DNA of 41,708 nucleotides from Acetobacter musti (GCF_011516835.1 NZ_WOTB01000030.1:1-41708); one strand, 5' to 3'. Positions 7,986-16,181 are shown, numbered from the stretch's first letter. The notes: generated from the letters alone by a model not told the origin. Program-made: numbers and translations.

Positions 7986-8027
7986 TAGAGCAATTCCACT
8001 GAGCCAGAGTTCAGTGGAATTGCTCTA
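7986..8027. terminator. Perfect 17-bp inverted repeat at the smpB stop
   Basis: TAGAGCAATTCCACTGA (7986-8002) is the exact reverse complement of 8011-8027, with an 8-nt loop. The smpB stop codon (complement 8025-8027) lies inside the right arm, so the transcript forms a very stable stem immediately at the stop. It probably ends the dapA-smpB operon transcript or protects its 3' end. There is no clear U-run, so intrinsic termination is not certain. Confidence 0.6.
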
Positions 8028-8519
8028 GTCTTCGCGACCTTTGTTGCGGATGAGGCGGGCTTTGTCGCGCTGCCAGTCGCGTTCGGCGATGGCGTGGCGT
8101 TTGTCGACGTTTTTGCGGCCTTCGCCGAGGCCGAGGGTGAGTTTGGCGAGGCCGCGGGCGTTGAAGTGGATGTCGAGCGGGACGAGGGCTGCGCCCTGCC
8201 GGGCGACGGCGCCGAGGAGTTTTTCGACCTGCTTTTTATGGAGCAGGAGTTTTCTCGGGGCGCGGCTGTCGAAGCGGGAGAGGACGCCGCCCTGGTATTC
8301 GGGGATGTAGCAGTTGAACAGCCAGAGCTCGCCGTTGCGTTCGCCGGCATAGGCTTCGGTGATCTGGGCGCGGCCGGCGCGGAGGCTTTTGACTTCCGGG
8401 CCTTTCAGGACCAGGCCGGCCTCGAAGGTTTCGAGGATGGTGTAGTTGAAACGGCCTTTACGGTTCTGCGCGGCGATGCCGTGCGAGATGAGGCCGGTCT
8501 TCTTTTTTGGTGCTGCCAT
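8025..8519 (-). CDS. smpB: SsrA-binding protein SmpB
   Basis: 164 aa, the usual SmpB length for alphaproteobacteria. Recognised by NRKGRFNYTILETFEAGLVLKGPEVKSLR (tmRNA-binding OB fold), YIPEYQGG, RKLLLHKKQ and the basic C-terminal tail DKRHAIAERDWQRDKARLIR, which enters the decoding centre. It delivers tmRNA to stalled ribosomes for trans-translation. The gene starts 3 bp after dapA, so the two are co-transcribed; dapA-smpB linkage is common in alphaproteobacteria. No tmRNA gene was seen in the window. Confidence 0.97.
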   Translation of the reverse strand: MAAPKKKTGLISHGIAAQNRKGRFNYTILETFEAGLVLKGPEVKSLRAGRAQITEAYAGERNGELWLFNCYIPEYQGGVLSRFDSRAPRKLLLHKKQVEKLLGAVARQGAALVPLDIHFNARGLAKLTLGLGEGRKNVDKRHAIAERDWQRDKARLIRNKGRED

Positions 8520-8522
8520 AGG

Positions 8523-9416
8523 TCAGTCGAGCAGTCCGGTTTCGGTGAGCGCGGCTTTGACGATTTCACGCGAGGCCGTGGTCAGGGGGGCGAGCGGCAG
8601 GCGGCAGGTTTCACCGGCAAGACCAAGCAGGGAGGCGGCGTATTTGGCGGGCGCCGGGTTGCTCTCGCAGAACAGGCCGTCGTGCAGGGGCAGGAGGCGG
8701 TCCTGGAGGGTGATGGCCTCTTTCGTGCGGCCTTCCTGCCAGGCGGTCTGGACCTGGGCGCAGAGAGAGGGGGCGATGTTGGAGGTGACGCTGATGACGC
8801 CGTCGCCGCCGGCGGCCATGAAGGAGACGGCGGTGCCGTCCTCGCCGGAGAGCTGGTTGAAGTATTTGTTGCGGATGGCGCGGCGGACCTGGAGCGGGCG
8901 CAGCAGGTTGGCGGTGGCGTCTTTCACGCCGATGATGTTGGCGTTCCTCGCCAGCCGGGCCATGGTTTCGACGGAGATGTCGATGACTGAGCGGCCGGGA
9001 ATGTTGTAGAGCAGCACAGGGATTTTAATGGCGTCGGCGACGGCGCTGAAGTGCCGGTAGAGGCCTTCCTGCGAGGGCTTGTTGTAATAGGGCGTGACGA
9101 TGAGGACGGCGGAGGCGCCGGCGGCTTCGGCGTGTTTCGCGAGGTCGATGGCTTCCGACGTGCTGTTGGAGCCGGCGCCGGCGATGACGGGGACGCGGCC
9201 GGCGGCGATGCGGATGGTCCGCTCGACGATGGTGTGGTGTTCCTCGTGAGAGAGGGTCGGGCTTTCGCCGGTGGTGCCGACGGGCACGAGGCCGGAGATG
9301 CCCTCGGCGATCTGCCATTCGACGAAGCGGTCGAAGGAGGCGAGGTCGAGGGAGCCGTCCCGGTTCATCGGGGTGATGAGGGCGGTGAGCGCGCCTCTGA
9401 ACATGGCTTCGGTCAT
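8523..9416 (-). CDS. dapA: 4-hydroxy-tetrahydrodipicolinate synthase
   Basis: 297 aa TIM-barrel lyase. It condenses pyruvate with aspartate semialdehyde in the first committed step of lysine and meso-diaminopimelate synthesis. Visible motifs: GLVPVGTTGESPTLSHEEH (substrate loop), LLYNIPGRS with Y137 of the proton relay, and IIGVKDAT with the Schiff-base lysine K165. The start ATG has AGGAAGAAAGACC upstream. Neighbour smpB follows after 3 bp in the same operon. Length and catalytic residues match the family. Confidence 0.97.
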   Translation of the reverse strand: MTEAMFRGALTALITPMNRDGSLDLASFDRFVEWQIAEGISGLVPVGTTGESPTLSHEEHHTIVERTIRIAAGRVPVIAGAGSNSTSEAIDLAKHAEAAGASAVLIVTPYYNKPSQEGLYRHFSAVADAIKIPVLLYNIPGRSVIDISVETMARLARNANIIGVKDATANLLRPLQVRRAIRNKYFNQLSGEDGTAVSFMAAGGDGVISVTSNIAPSLCAQVQTAWQEGRTKEAITLQDRLLPLHDGLFCESNPAPAKYAASLLGLAGETCRLPLAPLTTASREIVKAALTETGLLD

Positions 9417-9544
9417 GGTCTTTCTTCCTGATGATCCGCCGGACGGACCCTTATAGAACGGACTCTTATATTGGTTGCCGGGTATGCCACGAACAGACGC
9501 GGCTGTCAGGTCGGGAGACCGGATGTCTGCTGCGCGGCGTATCC

Positions 9545-10423
9545 TTACCCGGCGTTCTGCAGTCTGAACGGTGACTGCGGGTAGCTGCCGAGGATGAGGA
9601 AACGCTCAGAGAAGAATTCCAGTTCGGCCAGGGCGCGTTTCAGGTTTTCTGTTTCCGGGCCGCCCTCGACGTCGAGGAGGAAGCGGGTGGCGGCGAAGTT
9701 GCCGTCGACCATGTAGCTTTCCAGCCGGGTCATGTTCACGCCGTTGGTGGCGAACCCGCCGAGGACTTTATAGAGCGCGCCGGAGACGTTGCGGACACTG
9801 AAGACGACGGTGGTCATCAGCGGGCCGGCGTCGGTTTTCAGCGTCCCGCTGTTCAGGGGGGCTCGGGCGGCAATGTAAAAGCGGGTGGTGTTGTGGGCGG
9901 CGTCCTCGACATTGCGGCGGAGGATGGTGAGGCCGTTGAGTTCGGCGGCGAGTTCCGAGGCGACGGCGACGTCTTCCGGGCGACCCCAGGAGGCGACGAG
10001 TTCGGCGGCGCCGGCGGTGTCGAATTCGACGACGGGGGTGAGGCTGAGCTCGCGGATCAGGTTGCGGATCTGACCCATGGCGACGGGGTGGGTATGGACG
10101 CGCTGCGCCTGGGCGAGCGTGGTCCCGGGGACGCCCATGAGGCAGTGTTCGACGCGCTGGAAGTGTTCGCCGACGATGTGCAGGCCGGAATCGGGCAGCA
10201 GGGCGTGGATATCGGGCACGCGGCCGGCGAGGCTGTTTTCGCAGGCGAGCATGGCGAGGGCGGCGCGGCCGTCATGCACGGCGGCGATGGCGTCGGCGAA
10301 GGTTTCGCACGGGAGAGTTGTCCAGCCGGGGTATGCCTGACGGCAGGCGAGATCGGAATAGGCGCCGGGGCGGCCCTGGAAGGCGATGGTGCGATCGGAG
10401 GTGGTTATGTCTGGGGTGGTCAT
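9545..10423 (-). CDS. pheA: Prephenate dehydratase
   Basis: 292 aa, the stand-alone dehydratase form without chorismate mutase. It converts prephenate to phenylpyruvate for phenylalanine synthesis. Catalytic-domain signatures: FQGRPGAYSDLA at the N-terminus, ENSLAGRVPD, HPVAMGQIR, and HNTTRFYIA with the catalytic Thr-Arg-Phe. A C-terminal ACT domain starts near residue 200 (TTVVFSVRNVSGALYKVLGGFATNGVNMTRLES) and should give feedback inhibition by phenylalanine. The family ESRP motif appears here as ESYM. The start overlaps the kdsB stop in an ATGA arrangement, so translation is coupled. Confidence 0.96.
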   Translation of the reverse strand: MTTPDITTSDRTIAFQGRPGAYSDLACRQAYPGWTTLPCETFADAIAAVHDGRAALAMLACENSLAGRVPDIHALLPDSGLHIVGEHFQRVEHCLMGVPGTTLAQAQRVHTHPVAMGQIRNLIRELSLTPVVEFDTAGAAELVASWGRPEDVAVASELAAELNGLTILRRNVEDAAHNTTRFYIAARAPLNSGTLKTDAGPLMTTVVFSVRNVSGALYKVLGGFATNGVNMTRLESYMVDGNFAATRFLLDVEGGPETENLKRALAELEFFSERFLILGSYPQSPFRLQNAG

Positions 10424-11166
10424 GACCCCTGCCCTTCCAGCATTCGGCGGGCTCTGTCCAGATCCTGCGGAGTGTCGACGCCGAACGGGGCTTCGGCGAT
10501 GCGGGCGCAGCCGATGGTCATGCCGGCTTCGAGGGCGCGGAGCTGTTCGAGGCGCTCGCGTTTTTCGAGCGGGGCTTCCGGCAGGCTGACGAAGCGGGCG
10601 AGCGCGGTGCGGCGCCAGGCGTAGACGCCGACATGGTGCCAGCGCGGGCCATCGCCCCAGGGGATGGGCTGGCGGGAGAAATAGAGTGCGCGGGCGGTCT
10701 GTGCAGTTGCTGGTTCGAAGGCGCAGGCGACTTTGACGACTGAGTCCGTGTGGGCCTCGGTGTCGTCGCGGATGGGGGCGACGAGGGTGCCGATATCGGT
10801 GGCGGGGTCTTCGAGCGGGCGGAGGGCGGCGCGGAGGGTTTCCGGGTCGAGGCCGGGGAGATCGCCCTGGAGGTTGATGACGATGCGGCTTTCGCCTGCC
10901 GGGTCGATCTGCTGCGCGGCGGCGTGGACGCGGTCCGAACCGGAGGGCAGGCCGGGCTCGGTGAGGACGGCTTCCGCGCCGGCTTTTGTCACGATCTCCG
11001 CGATTTCCGGGTCTCCGGCGGCGACGATGACGCGGCCGACGCCGGCGTGGCGGGCGCGGTCGACGACGTGGAGGATCATGGGGCGGCCGGCGATGTCGGC
11101 GAGGGGTTTTCCGGGCAGGCGCGTGGAGGCCATGCGGGCGGGGATGATGATGAGGGGGGCGGTCAT
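10420..11166 (-). CDS. kdsB: 3-deoxy-manno-octulosonate cytidylyltransferase
   Basis: 248 aa. It makes CMP-KDO from CTP and KDO, the activated sugar for the lipopolysaccharide inner core. Family signatures: IIPARMASTRLPGKPLADIAGRPMI (nucleotide-binding N-terminus), VIVAAGDPEIAEIV, SGSDRVHAA, VINLQGDLPGLDP (family NxQGDxP) and HVGVYAWRR. First gene of the kdsB-pheA operon, divergent from the cytochrome c gene. Linkage of kdsB and pheA is common in alphaproteobacteria. Confidence 0.97.
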   Translation of the reverse strand: MTAPLIIIPARMASTRLPGKPLADIAGRPMILHVVDRARHAGVGRVIVAAGDPEIAEIVTKAGAEAVLTEPGLPSGSDRVHAAAQQIDPAGESRIVINLQGDLPGLDPETLRAALRPLEDPATDIGTLVAPIRDDTEAHTDSVVKVACAFEPATAQTARALYFSRQPIPWGDGPRWHHVGVYAWRRTALARFVSLPEAPLEKRERLEQLRALEAGMTIGCARIAEAPFGVDTPQDLDRARRMLEGQGS

Positions 11167-11318
11167 GGTGTGCGGGGTTTACCTGGTTCCCGGCGGGTGT
11201 CTGCCGGTGGCTTCACAGAAAGGGCGGCGCACTCTAGAAAAGCGCGTACTTCGTGGCAACTGTGCGGCCGTCGGGTCGTTTTCTGCCGTTTATCGTTTTT
11301 GATCCGTTATGTTTCGGG

Positions 11319-11843
11319 ATGGGCATGGATTTTCAGTCGGCCAATCGTGGCGCTTTTGCATTGCTTCTGACGGCTGTGGTTCTTTCGGTGAGCTGGGTCA
11401 CGGGGGCGATTGTGGTGCCTTATGCGGTGCCGGCGAAACCGGGGGTGGAGATTCCGTCCTCCGGGGAGACTGCTGAGTCCCCTGCCTCGCCTGCGGCGGC
11501 TGCGCCGTCAGCGGCTCCGGCTGTGGTGGCTGGCGGGGATGCGGCGCATGGCGGGGCGGTGGCGCAGCAGAGCTGTGCGATGTGTCACACGATGACGGCG
11601 GATGCACCGGACACGGTGGGGCCTAATCTGTTCCATGTTTTCGGGCGGAAAATCGGCGGGAAGGAAGGGTATTCCTACTCGGCGGCGCTGTCGGGGCATG
11701 GGGGGCAGTGGGATGAGGCGACGCTGAATGCGTGGCTGACCAATCCGGCGGCTTTCGCGGCGGGGACGCGGATGTCTTTTCCGGGGATCGGGGATGATAA
11801 GGACCGGGCGGATGTGGTGGCGTGGCTGAAGACGCTGCGGTGA
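11319..11843 (+). CDS. Membrane-anchored class I cytochrome c
   Basis: 174 aa from the ATG at 11319; 11325 is an alternative, and a GTG 66 nt further upstream would give an odd extension. Residues 11-36 form one transmembrane helix acting as an uncleaved anchor, followed by an Ala/Pro-rich tether (about 40-75). The haem c domain has CAMCH (C86, C89, H90) and a distal Met in TRMSFPGI. The arrangement resembles CycM/cytochrome c(y), which carries electrons between membrane respiratory complexes. It stands alone, divergent from kdsB. Confidence 0.9.
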   Translation: MGMDFQSANRGAFALLLTAVVLSVSWVTGAIVVPYAVPAKPGVEIPSSGETAESPASPAAAAPSAAPAVVAGGDAAHGGAVAQQSCAMCHTMTADAPDTVGPNLFHVFGRKIGGKEGYSYSAALSGHGGQWDEATLNAWLTNPAAFAAGTRMSFPGIGDDKDRADVVAWLKTLR

Positions 11844-12028
11844 TGGTGGGCTGAGGCTGGTGGCCGGACGGGGTGCCGGGTTTGTGTGTCTGTGAAAAGT
11901 CGCGGTAAGTAATGCGGGTTTGTCATTCGTAATTTTGGATAGTCTGCTTTCGTCTTCATTACAGACACGACGTCTGTAAGCGGCGTTATCGTAAGACCGA
12001 CCTTTCGGGGAAAGTTTCACAACAGTCA

Positions 12029-12065
12029 TCAGGCAGGTAAGGCGACAAAGTCTTCACCTGCCTGA
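12029..12065. terminator. Inverted repeat downstream of the chloroperoxidase-like gene
   Basis: TCAGGCAGGT and ACCTGCCTGA form a perfect 10-bp stem with a 17-nt loop, 31 bp beyond the leftward hydrolase stop. There is no clear U-run on either strand, so it may be a weak terminator or RNA-protecting stem. Confidence 0.35.
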
Positions 12066-12096
12066 TGGAAAGATTAACATCGCTGCGGTACACGCT

Positions 12097-12933
12097 TCAT
12101 CCGGTGATGAACGCCAGAATATCGGCATTGATGATGTCTGCATGTGTTGTGTGCATGCCATGCGGATAACCGGGATAGATTTTCAGCGTGCTGTTCTGAA
12201 GCAGCCTGTCCTGGAGGATCGCAGCGTTTCTGTAGGGCACGACCTGATCGTCGTCACCCTGCAGCACAAGCACCGGCACTGTGATGGCCTTCAGGTCTTC
12301 TGTCTGGTCGGTTTCGGAGAATGCCCTGATCCCTTCATATTGCGCCTTTGCACTGCCCATCATGCCCTGACGCCACCAGTTACGGATCGTCCCTTCGGAA
12401 ATTTCTGCACCGGAGCGATTGAAGCCGTAGAACGGACCCGTGGGCACATCGAGAAAGAACTGCGCGCGACTGGCCGCCAGCCCCGCACGCAGTCCGTTCA
12501 GGACCGCGATCGGTGCGCCTTCAGGACTGCGATCCGTCTGAACCATTAAGGGCGGCACGGAGCTGATGAGAACGGCCCTGGCGACGCGCCCCTGCGGCTG
12601 ACCATATTTCGCGACATAGCGGGCGACCTGCCCTCCACCGGTCGAATGCCCGACATGGATAGCGTTTTTCAGGTCGAGATGTTCGGCAACAGCCGATGCG
12701 TCCGCCGCATAATGGTCCATGTCGTGCCCGTCGCTCACCTGCGCCGAACGTCCGTGGCCGCGACGGTCGTGGGCGATGACGCGAAATCCCTTGCTCAGGA
12801 GGAACAGCATCTGCGTGTCCCAGTCATCGGCGCTGAGCGGCCATCCATGATGGAAGACGATCGGCTGAGCCTCTTCCGGTCCCCAGTCCTTGTAGAAAAT
12901 CTCTGTGCCGTCGGATGTCGTTACGAATGGCAT
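12097..12933 (-). CDS. Alpha/beta hydrolase, non-haem chloroperoxidase/arylesterase type
   Basis: 278 aa from the ATG at 12931-12933, chosen over an upstream ATG because GGGAG lies 7-11 nt before it. Oxyanion-side motif FHHGWPLSADDWD, nucleophile S97 in VGHSTGGGQ, acid in LQGDDDQVVP and catalytic His in YPHGMH give a complete triad. HGWP and GHSTGG are characteristic of cofactor-free haloperoxidases, which form peracids from acetate and peroxide. A cytosolic enzyme with no signal peptide. Transcription likely starts from the MerR-type promoter at 12974-13004, shared with the divergent regulator. Substrate not predictable. Confidence 0.9.
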   Translation of the reverse strand: MPFVTTSDGTEIFYKDWGPEEAQPIVFHHGWPLSADDWDTQMLFLLSKGFRVIAHDRRGHGRSAQVSDGHDMDHYAADASAVAEHLDLKNAIHVGHSTGGGQVARYVAKYGQPQGRVARAVLISSVPPLMVQTDRSPEGAPIAVLNGLRAGLAASRAQFFLDVPTGPFYGFNRSGAEISEGTIRNWWRQGMMGSAKAQYEGIRAFSETDQTEDLKAITVPVLVLQGDDDQVVPYRNAAILQDRLLQNSTLKIYPGYPHGMHTTHADIINADILAFITG

Positions 12934-12973
12934 GATACGTCTCCCGGTCAATTCAGGGCTGGATATTGCTCAG

Positions 12974-13004
12974 ACGCTAACGTTGAACATAAGTTCAGCG
13001 TCAA
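12974..13004 (-). promoter_or_regulatory. MerR-type promoter and operator for the hydrolase
   Basis: On the minus strand TTGACG (complement 12999-13004) and TAGCGT (complement 12974-12979) are separated by exactly 19 bp. The spacer carries the dyad ACGTTGAAC-ATAA-GTTCAGCGT (12980-13001, one mismatch). The over-long spacer plus a centred dyad is the signature of a MerR-activated promoter. Its sequence recurs at 14310-14340. Confidence 0.75.
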
Positions 13005-13030
13005 GGTGAATCTGGAACGGGAAACCGGAT

Positions 13031-13540
13031 ATGAGGATCGGGGAACTGGCGCAGAAAAGTGGTCTTACGACGTCCAGAATCCGGTTCTATGAGCGCATCG
13101 GGCTGCTGAAGGCGGTCGACCGCCGGCTCAACGGATACCGAACCTATTCATCTCAGGCCGTGACCATTCTGGGTCTTATCACAACGGCGCAGAGAGCCGG
13201 GTTTACCCTGGACGAAATCCGCGCCCTGCTGCCCTCTGATCTGACGCATTGGGATCATGCGGCCCTGACAGGTGCCCTGACGCGCAAGGTTGCGGATATT
13301 GAGGCACTTCAGGTTCGTCTGGGCCAGAGCAAAGCGCAGTTGCTGCGTCTGATCGAAGATATTCAGGCGCGACCTGAAGATATGGACTGCGCGGCCAATG
13401 CCCGTCGTGTCCTGACGAATGTCCTTGCAAAGCACACCGAAGACCTGACTGTCACGTCGGACGATGTCCGTCTTCCGGACAGGACAGACCGCCCGCTGTC
13501 GTTAAAGCCCGGTGCTGGCAGAAAAGTTGTCTCCCGTTAA
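13031..13540 (+). CDS. MerR-family transcriptional regulator
   Basis: 169 aa. N-terminal MerR HTH and wing: MRIGELAQKSGLTTSRIRFYERIGLL, NGYRTYSSQAV. A dimerisation helix (about 80-120) and a short C-terminal region follow. There is no Cys cluster of the CadR or SoxR type; only C127 (DMDCAANARR) is visible, so a metal or iron-sulfur sensor is unlikely, and an organic or electrophile signal is more plausible. It is divergent from the chloroperoxidase-like gene, whose promoter has a MerR dyad; a second matching promoter serves the SDR at 14382. The stop overlaps the convergent DJ-1/PfpI stop by 4 bp. Confidence 0.9.
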   Translation: MRIGELAQKSGLTTSRIRFYERIGLLKAVDRRLNGYRTYSSQAVTILGLITTAQRAGFTLDEIRALLPSDLTHWDHAALTGALTRKVADIEALQVRLGQSKAQLLRLIEDIQARPEDMDCAANARRVLTNVLAKHTEDLTVTSDDVRLPDRTDRPLSLKPGAGRKVVSR

Positions 13541-14229
13541 AGTCTGTTCAGGAGAGCTGCGACTTTCCTTGCGGTTGCCCGGGCGGATAGCGGGTTCTGA
13601 CCCGTTACGAGCCTTCCATCCGCCACGACATAGGGCATGAACGGCAGCAGAGCCTTTTCGTAGATTGCTCTCCGCGCTTTCATCTGCGCTTCCGCATTAT
13701 AGGGAATCTCGCGGGCGACGCCTGCCAGCCTCTCTTCGGTCCACGAAAATCCGGTCACTTTCCGGCCGGAGACCAGAAAAGAGCCGTCTGCAAGCCGGGT
13801 GTTCAGCAATCCGCAGTAACCGTGACAGACAGCGGAGACAACGCCGCCTTTTTCCCACAGCGCCCGGGTGACGGCCTGCAGACCTTCGTTGTCCGGAAAA
13901 TCCCACATCACGCCATGACCGCCCGTGAAGAAGATCGCATCGTAATCGCCCGGATCGATGTCCGCGGGGCGGCGTGTTGAAGAGAGCAGGGCCATTTTTG
14001 CCGGATCGGCCAGCCAGGCTCTGGCGGAGGCATCGCGCATTGGCCATTTCAGTGCACGCGGATCAAGCGGAACCCTGCCGCCTTTTGGGCTGACAATACG
14101 TTGCTTATAACCGCTGGCGGCAAATACGTCCCAGGCATGCGTCAGCTCCGACAGCCACAATCCGGTCTGATGAGCCGAACTGGCAAAATGAGAAATGTTG
14201 GTGGCAACGTGCAGGACGTGACGATTCAT
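13537..14229 (-). CDS. DJ-1/PfpI family protein (Hsp31-like amidotransferase fold)
   Basis: 230 aa. The glutamine-amidotransferase-like fold is shown by YDAIFFTGGHGVMWDFPDN and the nucleophile elbow VVSAVCHGYCGLL with Cys135 followed by His136. The length and GGHG motif fit the Hsp31/HchA-like branch, whose members act as glyoxalase III, deglycase or chaperone. It is convergent with the MerR gene and divergent from an SDR across a 152-bp gap that holds a MerR-type promoter. A detoxification role for reactive aldehydes is consistent with its neighbours but is inference. Confidence 0.88.
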   Translation of the reverse strand: MNRHVLHVATNISHFASSAHQTGLWLSELTHAWDVFAASGYKQRIVSPKGGRVPLDPRALKWPMRDASARAWLADPAKMALLSSTRRPADIDPGDYDAIFFTGGHGVMWDFPDNEGLQAVTRALWEKGGVVSAVCHGYCGLLNTRLADGSFLVSGRKVTGFSWTEERLAGVAREIPYNAEAQMKARRAIYEKALLPFMPYVVADGRLVTGQNPLSARATARKVAALLNRL

Positions 14230-14309
14230 GACTGGCCCCTTTCAGTGCGGCAGGGTGTGCCGGCGCCTTTCGTGTAACGTTCGAGCCTGATTGAAGGTCA
14301 ATATGTCCT

Positions 14310-14340
14310 TTGACATTAAATCCGACTTCAACGTTAGCCT
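14310..14340 (+). promoter_or_regulatory. Second MerR-type promoter, driving the SDR gene
   Basis: TTGACA (14310-14315) and TAGCCT (14335-14340) with a 19-bp spacer. The right half of the spacer is ACTTCAACGT and the left half ACATTAAAT is a degenerate inverted match. The downstream arm CAACGTTAGC is the same as the corresponding arm of the hydrolase promoter read in its transcription direction, so one regulator probably serves both. Confidence 0.7.
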
Positions 14341-14381
14341 GTGTATCCCATCCCTGCGGGACAACGCGGAGACTGAGACGC

Positions 14382-15302
14382 ATGCAAACGATCCTGGGCG
14401 CGAATGGTCAGATTGCCACCGAACTGGCGCGGATATTGTATCAGCAACATACGGGCGACCTTCGGCTCGTGAGCCGCAATCCCCGCAGGGTTAATGAACA
14501 CGACAGCCTCGTGGCAGCGGATCTTCTGGATGCGGGGCAGACGACAGAGGCGGTGAAAGGCAGTCAGATCGTTTATTTCACGGCTGGCCTGCCCCCTGAC
14601 AGCAAACTCTGGGAAGAGCGGTTCCCCGTCATGCTCAGGAATGCGTTGCAGGCGTGCCGGATGGCGGGCGCCGGCTTTGCCTATTTCGACAATACTTACA
14701 TGTATCCGCAGAACAGCCAGATCCAGACGGAGGAAACGCGCTTTGCTCCGGCCGGGCGGAAAGGGCGGGTCCGGGCCATGATGGCGTCCATGGTGCTGGA
14801 AGAAATGGCACGCGGAGACATTCCCGTGCTGATCGCCCGCGCACCGGAATTCTACGGTCCGGGGAAAACGCAGAGCTTCACCAACGCCCTGATCATTGAC
14901 AGACTCAAGGCGGGTAAAAGACCTCTGGTTCCGGTCCGTGACGATACACGCCGGACCCTTATCTGGACGCCGGATGCGAGCCGCGCGCTGGCAACGCTGG
15001 GCAATACACCGGGTGCTTTCGGGCAGACGTGGCATCTGCCATGCTGCGACGAGCGGCCGACCTATAAGACATTTGTCGACATGGCGAGCAGGATTTTTGG
15101 TCGAACACCTTCTTATTCGGTCATCGGTAAATGGCCACTGATCATCGCAGGCATTTTTTCAAAAAAAGTAAGGGAAATAAGGGAACTGTTGCCCCGTTAT
15201 GAGCAGGACAATCTTTTTGACTCAACGAAATTCAAACGTCATTTCCCTGAGTTTTCCGTGACGACATATGAGGAAGGTCTGGAACTGATCGGGAGGGAAT
15301 AG
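14382..15302 (+). CDS. Atypical NAD(P)-binding SDR / epimerase-like protein
   Basis: 306 aa from the ATG at 14382; an upstream in-frame ATG at 14310 lies inside the promoter and is rejected. The N-terminal Rossmann motif is short (ILGANGQIATELARIL). Other conserved parts are FAYFDNTYMYP, LIARAPEFYGPG and RRTLIWTPDASRAL. The canonical YxxxK pair is not apparent: the corresponding stretch reads GRKGRVRAMMASMVLEE. It is therefore probably an atypical SDR that binds NAD(P) but may reduce quinones or sense redox state rather than epimerise sugars. It is monocistronic, under the second MerR-type promoter. Confidence 0.82.
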   Translation: MQTILGANGQIATELARILYQQHTGDLRLVSRNPRRVNEHDSLVAADLLDAGQTTEAVKGSQIVYFTAGLPPDSKLWEERFPVMLRNALQACRMAGAGFAYFDNTYMYPQNSQIQTEETRFAPAGRKGRVRAMMASMVLEEMARGDIPVLIARAPEFYGPGKTQSFTNALIIDRLKAGKRPLVPVRDDTRRTLIWTPDASRALATLGNTPGAFGQTWHLPCCDERPTYKTFVDMASRIFGRTPSYSVIGKWPLIIAGIFSKKVREIRELLPRYEQDNLFDSTKFKRHFPEFSVTTYEEGLELIGRE

Positions 15303-15382
15303 AACGACGGATACCACCCTCATGCCAGACGTTTGGAAATCGAAAAGTGATTTCCCTGACAGGCCATGTAACCGCATAGCCT

Positions 15383-16181
15383 TCAGGCTGTGACGCGATT
15401 CATGAAATCCTGTAAAAAGGGAAAAACACGTTCAGGCATGTCTTCAAGTAACGTGTGCCTGGCGAAGGGCAGGTTAAGCAACCTCGCACCTTCGACCTGC
15501 TCAGTAAGCTCAAACACCTGTTGCCGCCTCAGTAAGCTCAAACGCCTGTTGCCGCGACACCAGTATATCGTCGTCACCGTGCACTACGAGCAGAGGGCAC
15601 CGGATGTTTTTTACAGACGCGCCGGGATAGGCATCTTCGTCGCAGCCGAGCCACATATGCGTCGCCGCCCTGAATAACTTTCCGAAATCCGGGTCGGGAT
15701 TTTCCGTGTTGTATCTCGATATTTGATTCCCAAACAGCGCACGCCATTTTTCAAGAGTGATCGTCTGATAAATCTGCCGGGCCGGATCATTTTCCGGCAA
15801 TACCCAGTGCGCGCCGACTGCTATGATGAACTCCGGTTGTACGGCATGAGATGCAGCCAGACGCAGGGCGACAATGCCACCGTCACTATGTCCGATTATA
15901 CCGGATTTTTGCAGCCCCAGCATGGTAAGAACGACGGTAAAATCATCCTGAAGCTGTCGATATGTCAGAGGGGCGGTCCCGATACCGGATCGACCATGCC
16001 CGCGCGTATCAATAGCAATCAGCCTGTAATCTTCTGCGAGATGCTTTGCGAGCGGGATGAAATCGAGCCGGCTCTGCAAGCCACCATGAAGCAGTACAAT
16101 TACCTTTCCTTGCAGGTTCCCGGCTTCAGAGACGAACAAGTTTGTATCGCCAGCTGATACAAATTTCCCTGAATCAAACAT
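15383..16181 (-). pseudogene. Alpha/beta hydrolase disrupted by a 28-bp tandem duplication
   Basis: Read leftward from 16181, an intact hydrolase N-terminus gives LLHGGLQSRLDF, nucleophile S99 in GIIGHSDGGIVALRLA and the acid in VVHGDDDILVSRQQAFELTE. It then shifts and stops at 15510. A second frame continues with RRQQVFELTEQVEGARLLNLPFARHTLLEDMPERVFPFL to 15383, carrying the catalytic His. The shift is caused by a 28-bp direct repeat (15500-15527 and 15528-15555, one base different). Removing one copy restores a continuous 256-residue protein: 799 - 28 = 771 = 257 codons. The truncated product lacks the His and should be inactive. Confidence 0.9.
15500..15555. repeat. 28-bp tandem duplication inside a hydrolase gene
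   Basis: Two head-to-tail 28-nt copies, CTCAGTAAGCTCAAAC.., identical except A/G at the 17th base. Because 28 is not a multiple of 3, the duplication shifts the reading frame. Confidence 0.95.

Noticed and set aside
9434..9472. Short direct repeat (G)(A/G)ACGGAC(C/T)CTTATA upstream of dapA
   Set aside because: Only two 15-bp copies with mismatches and no functional context.
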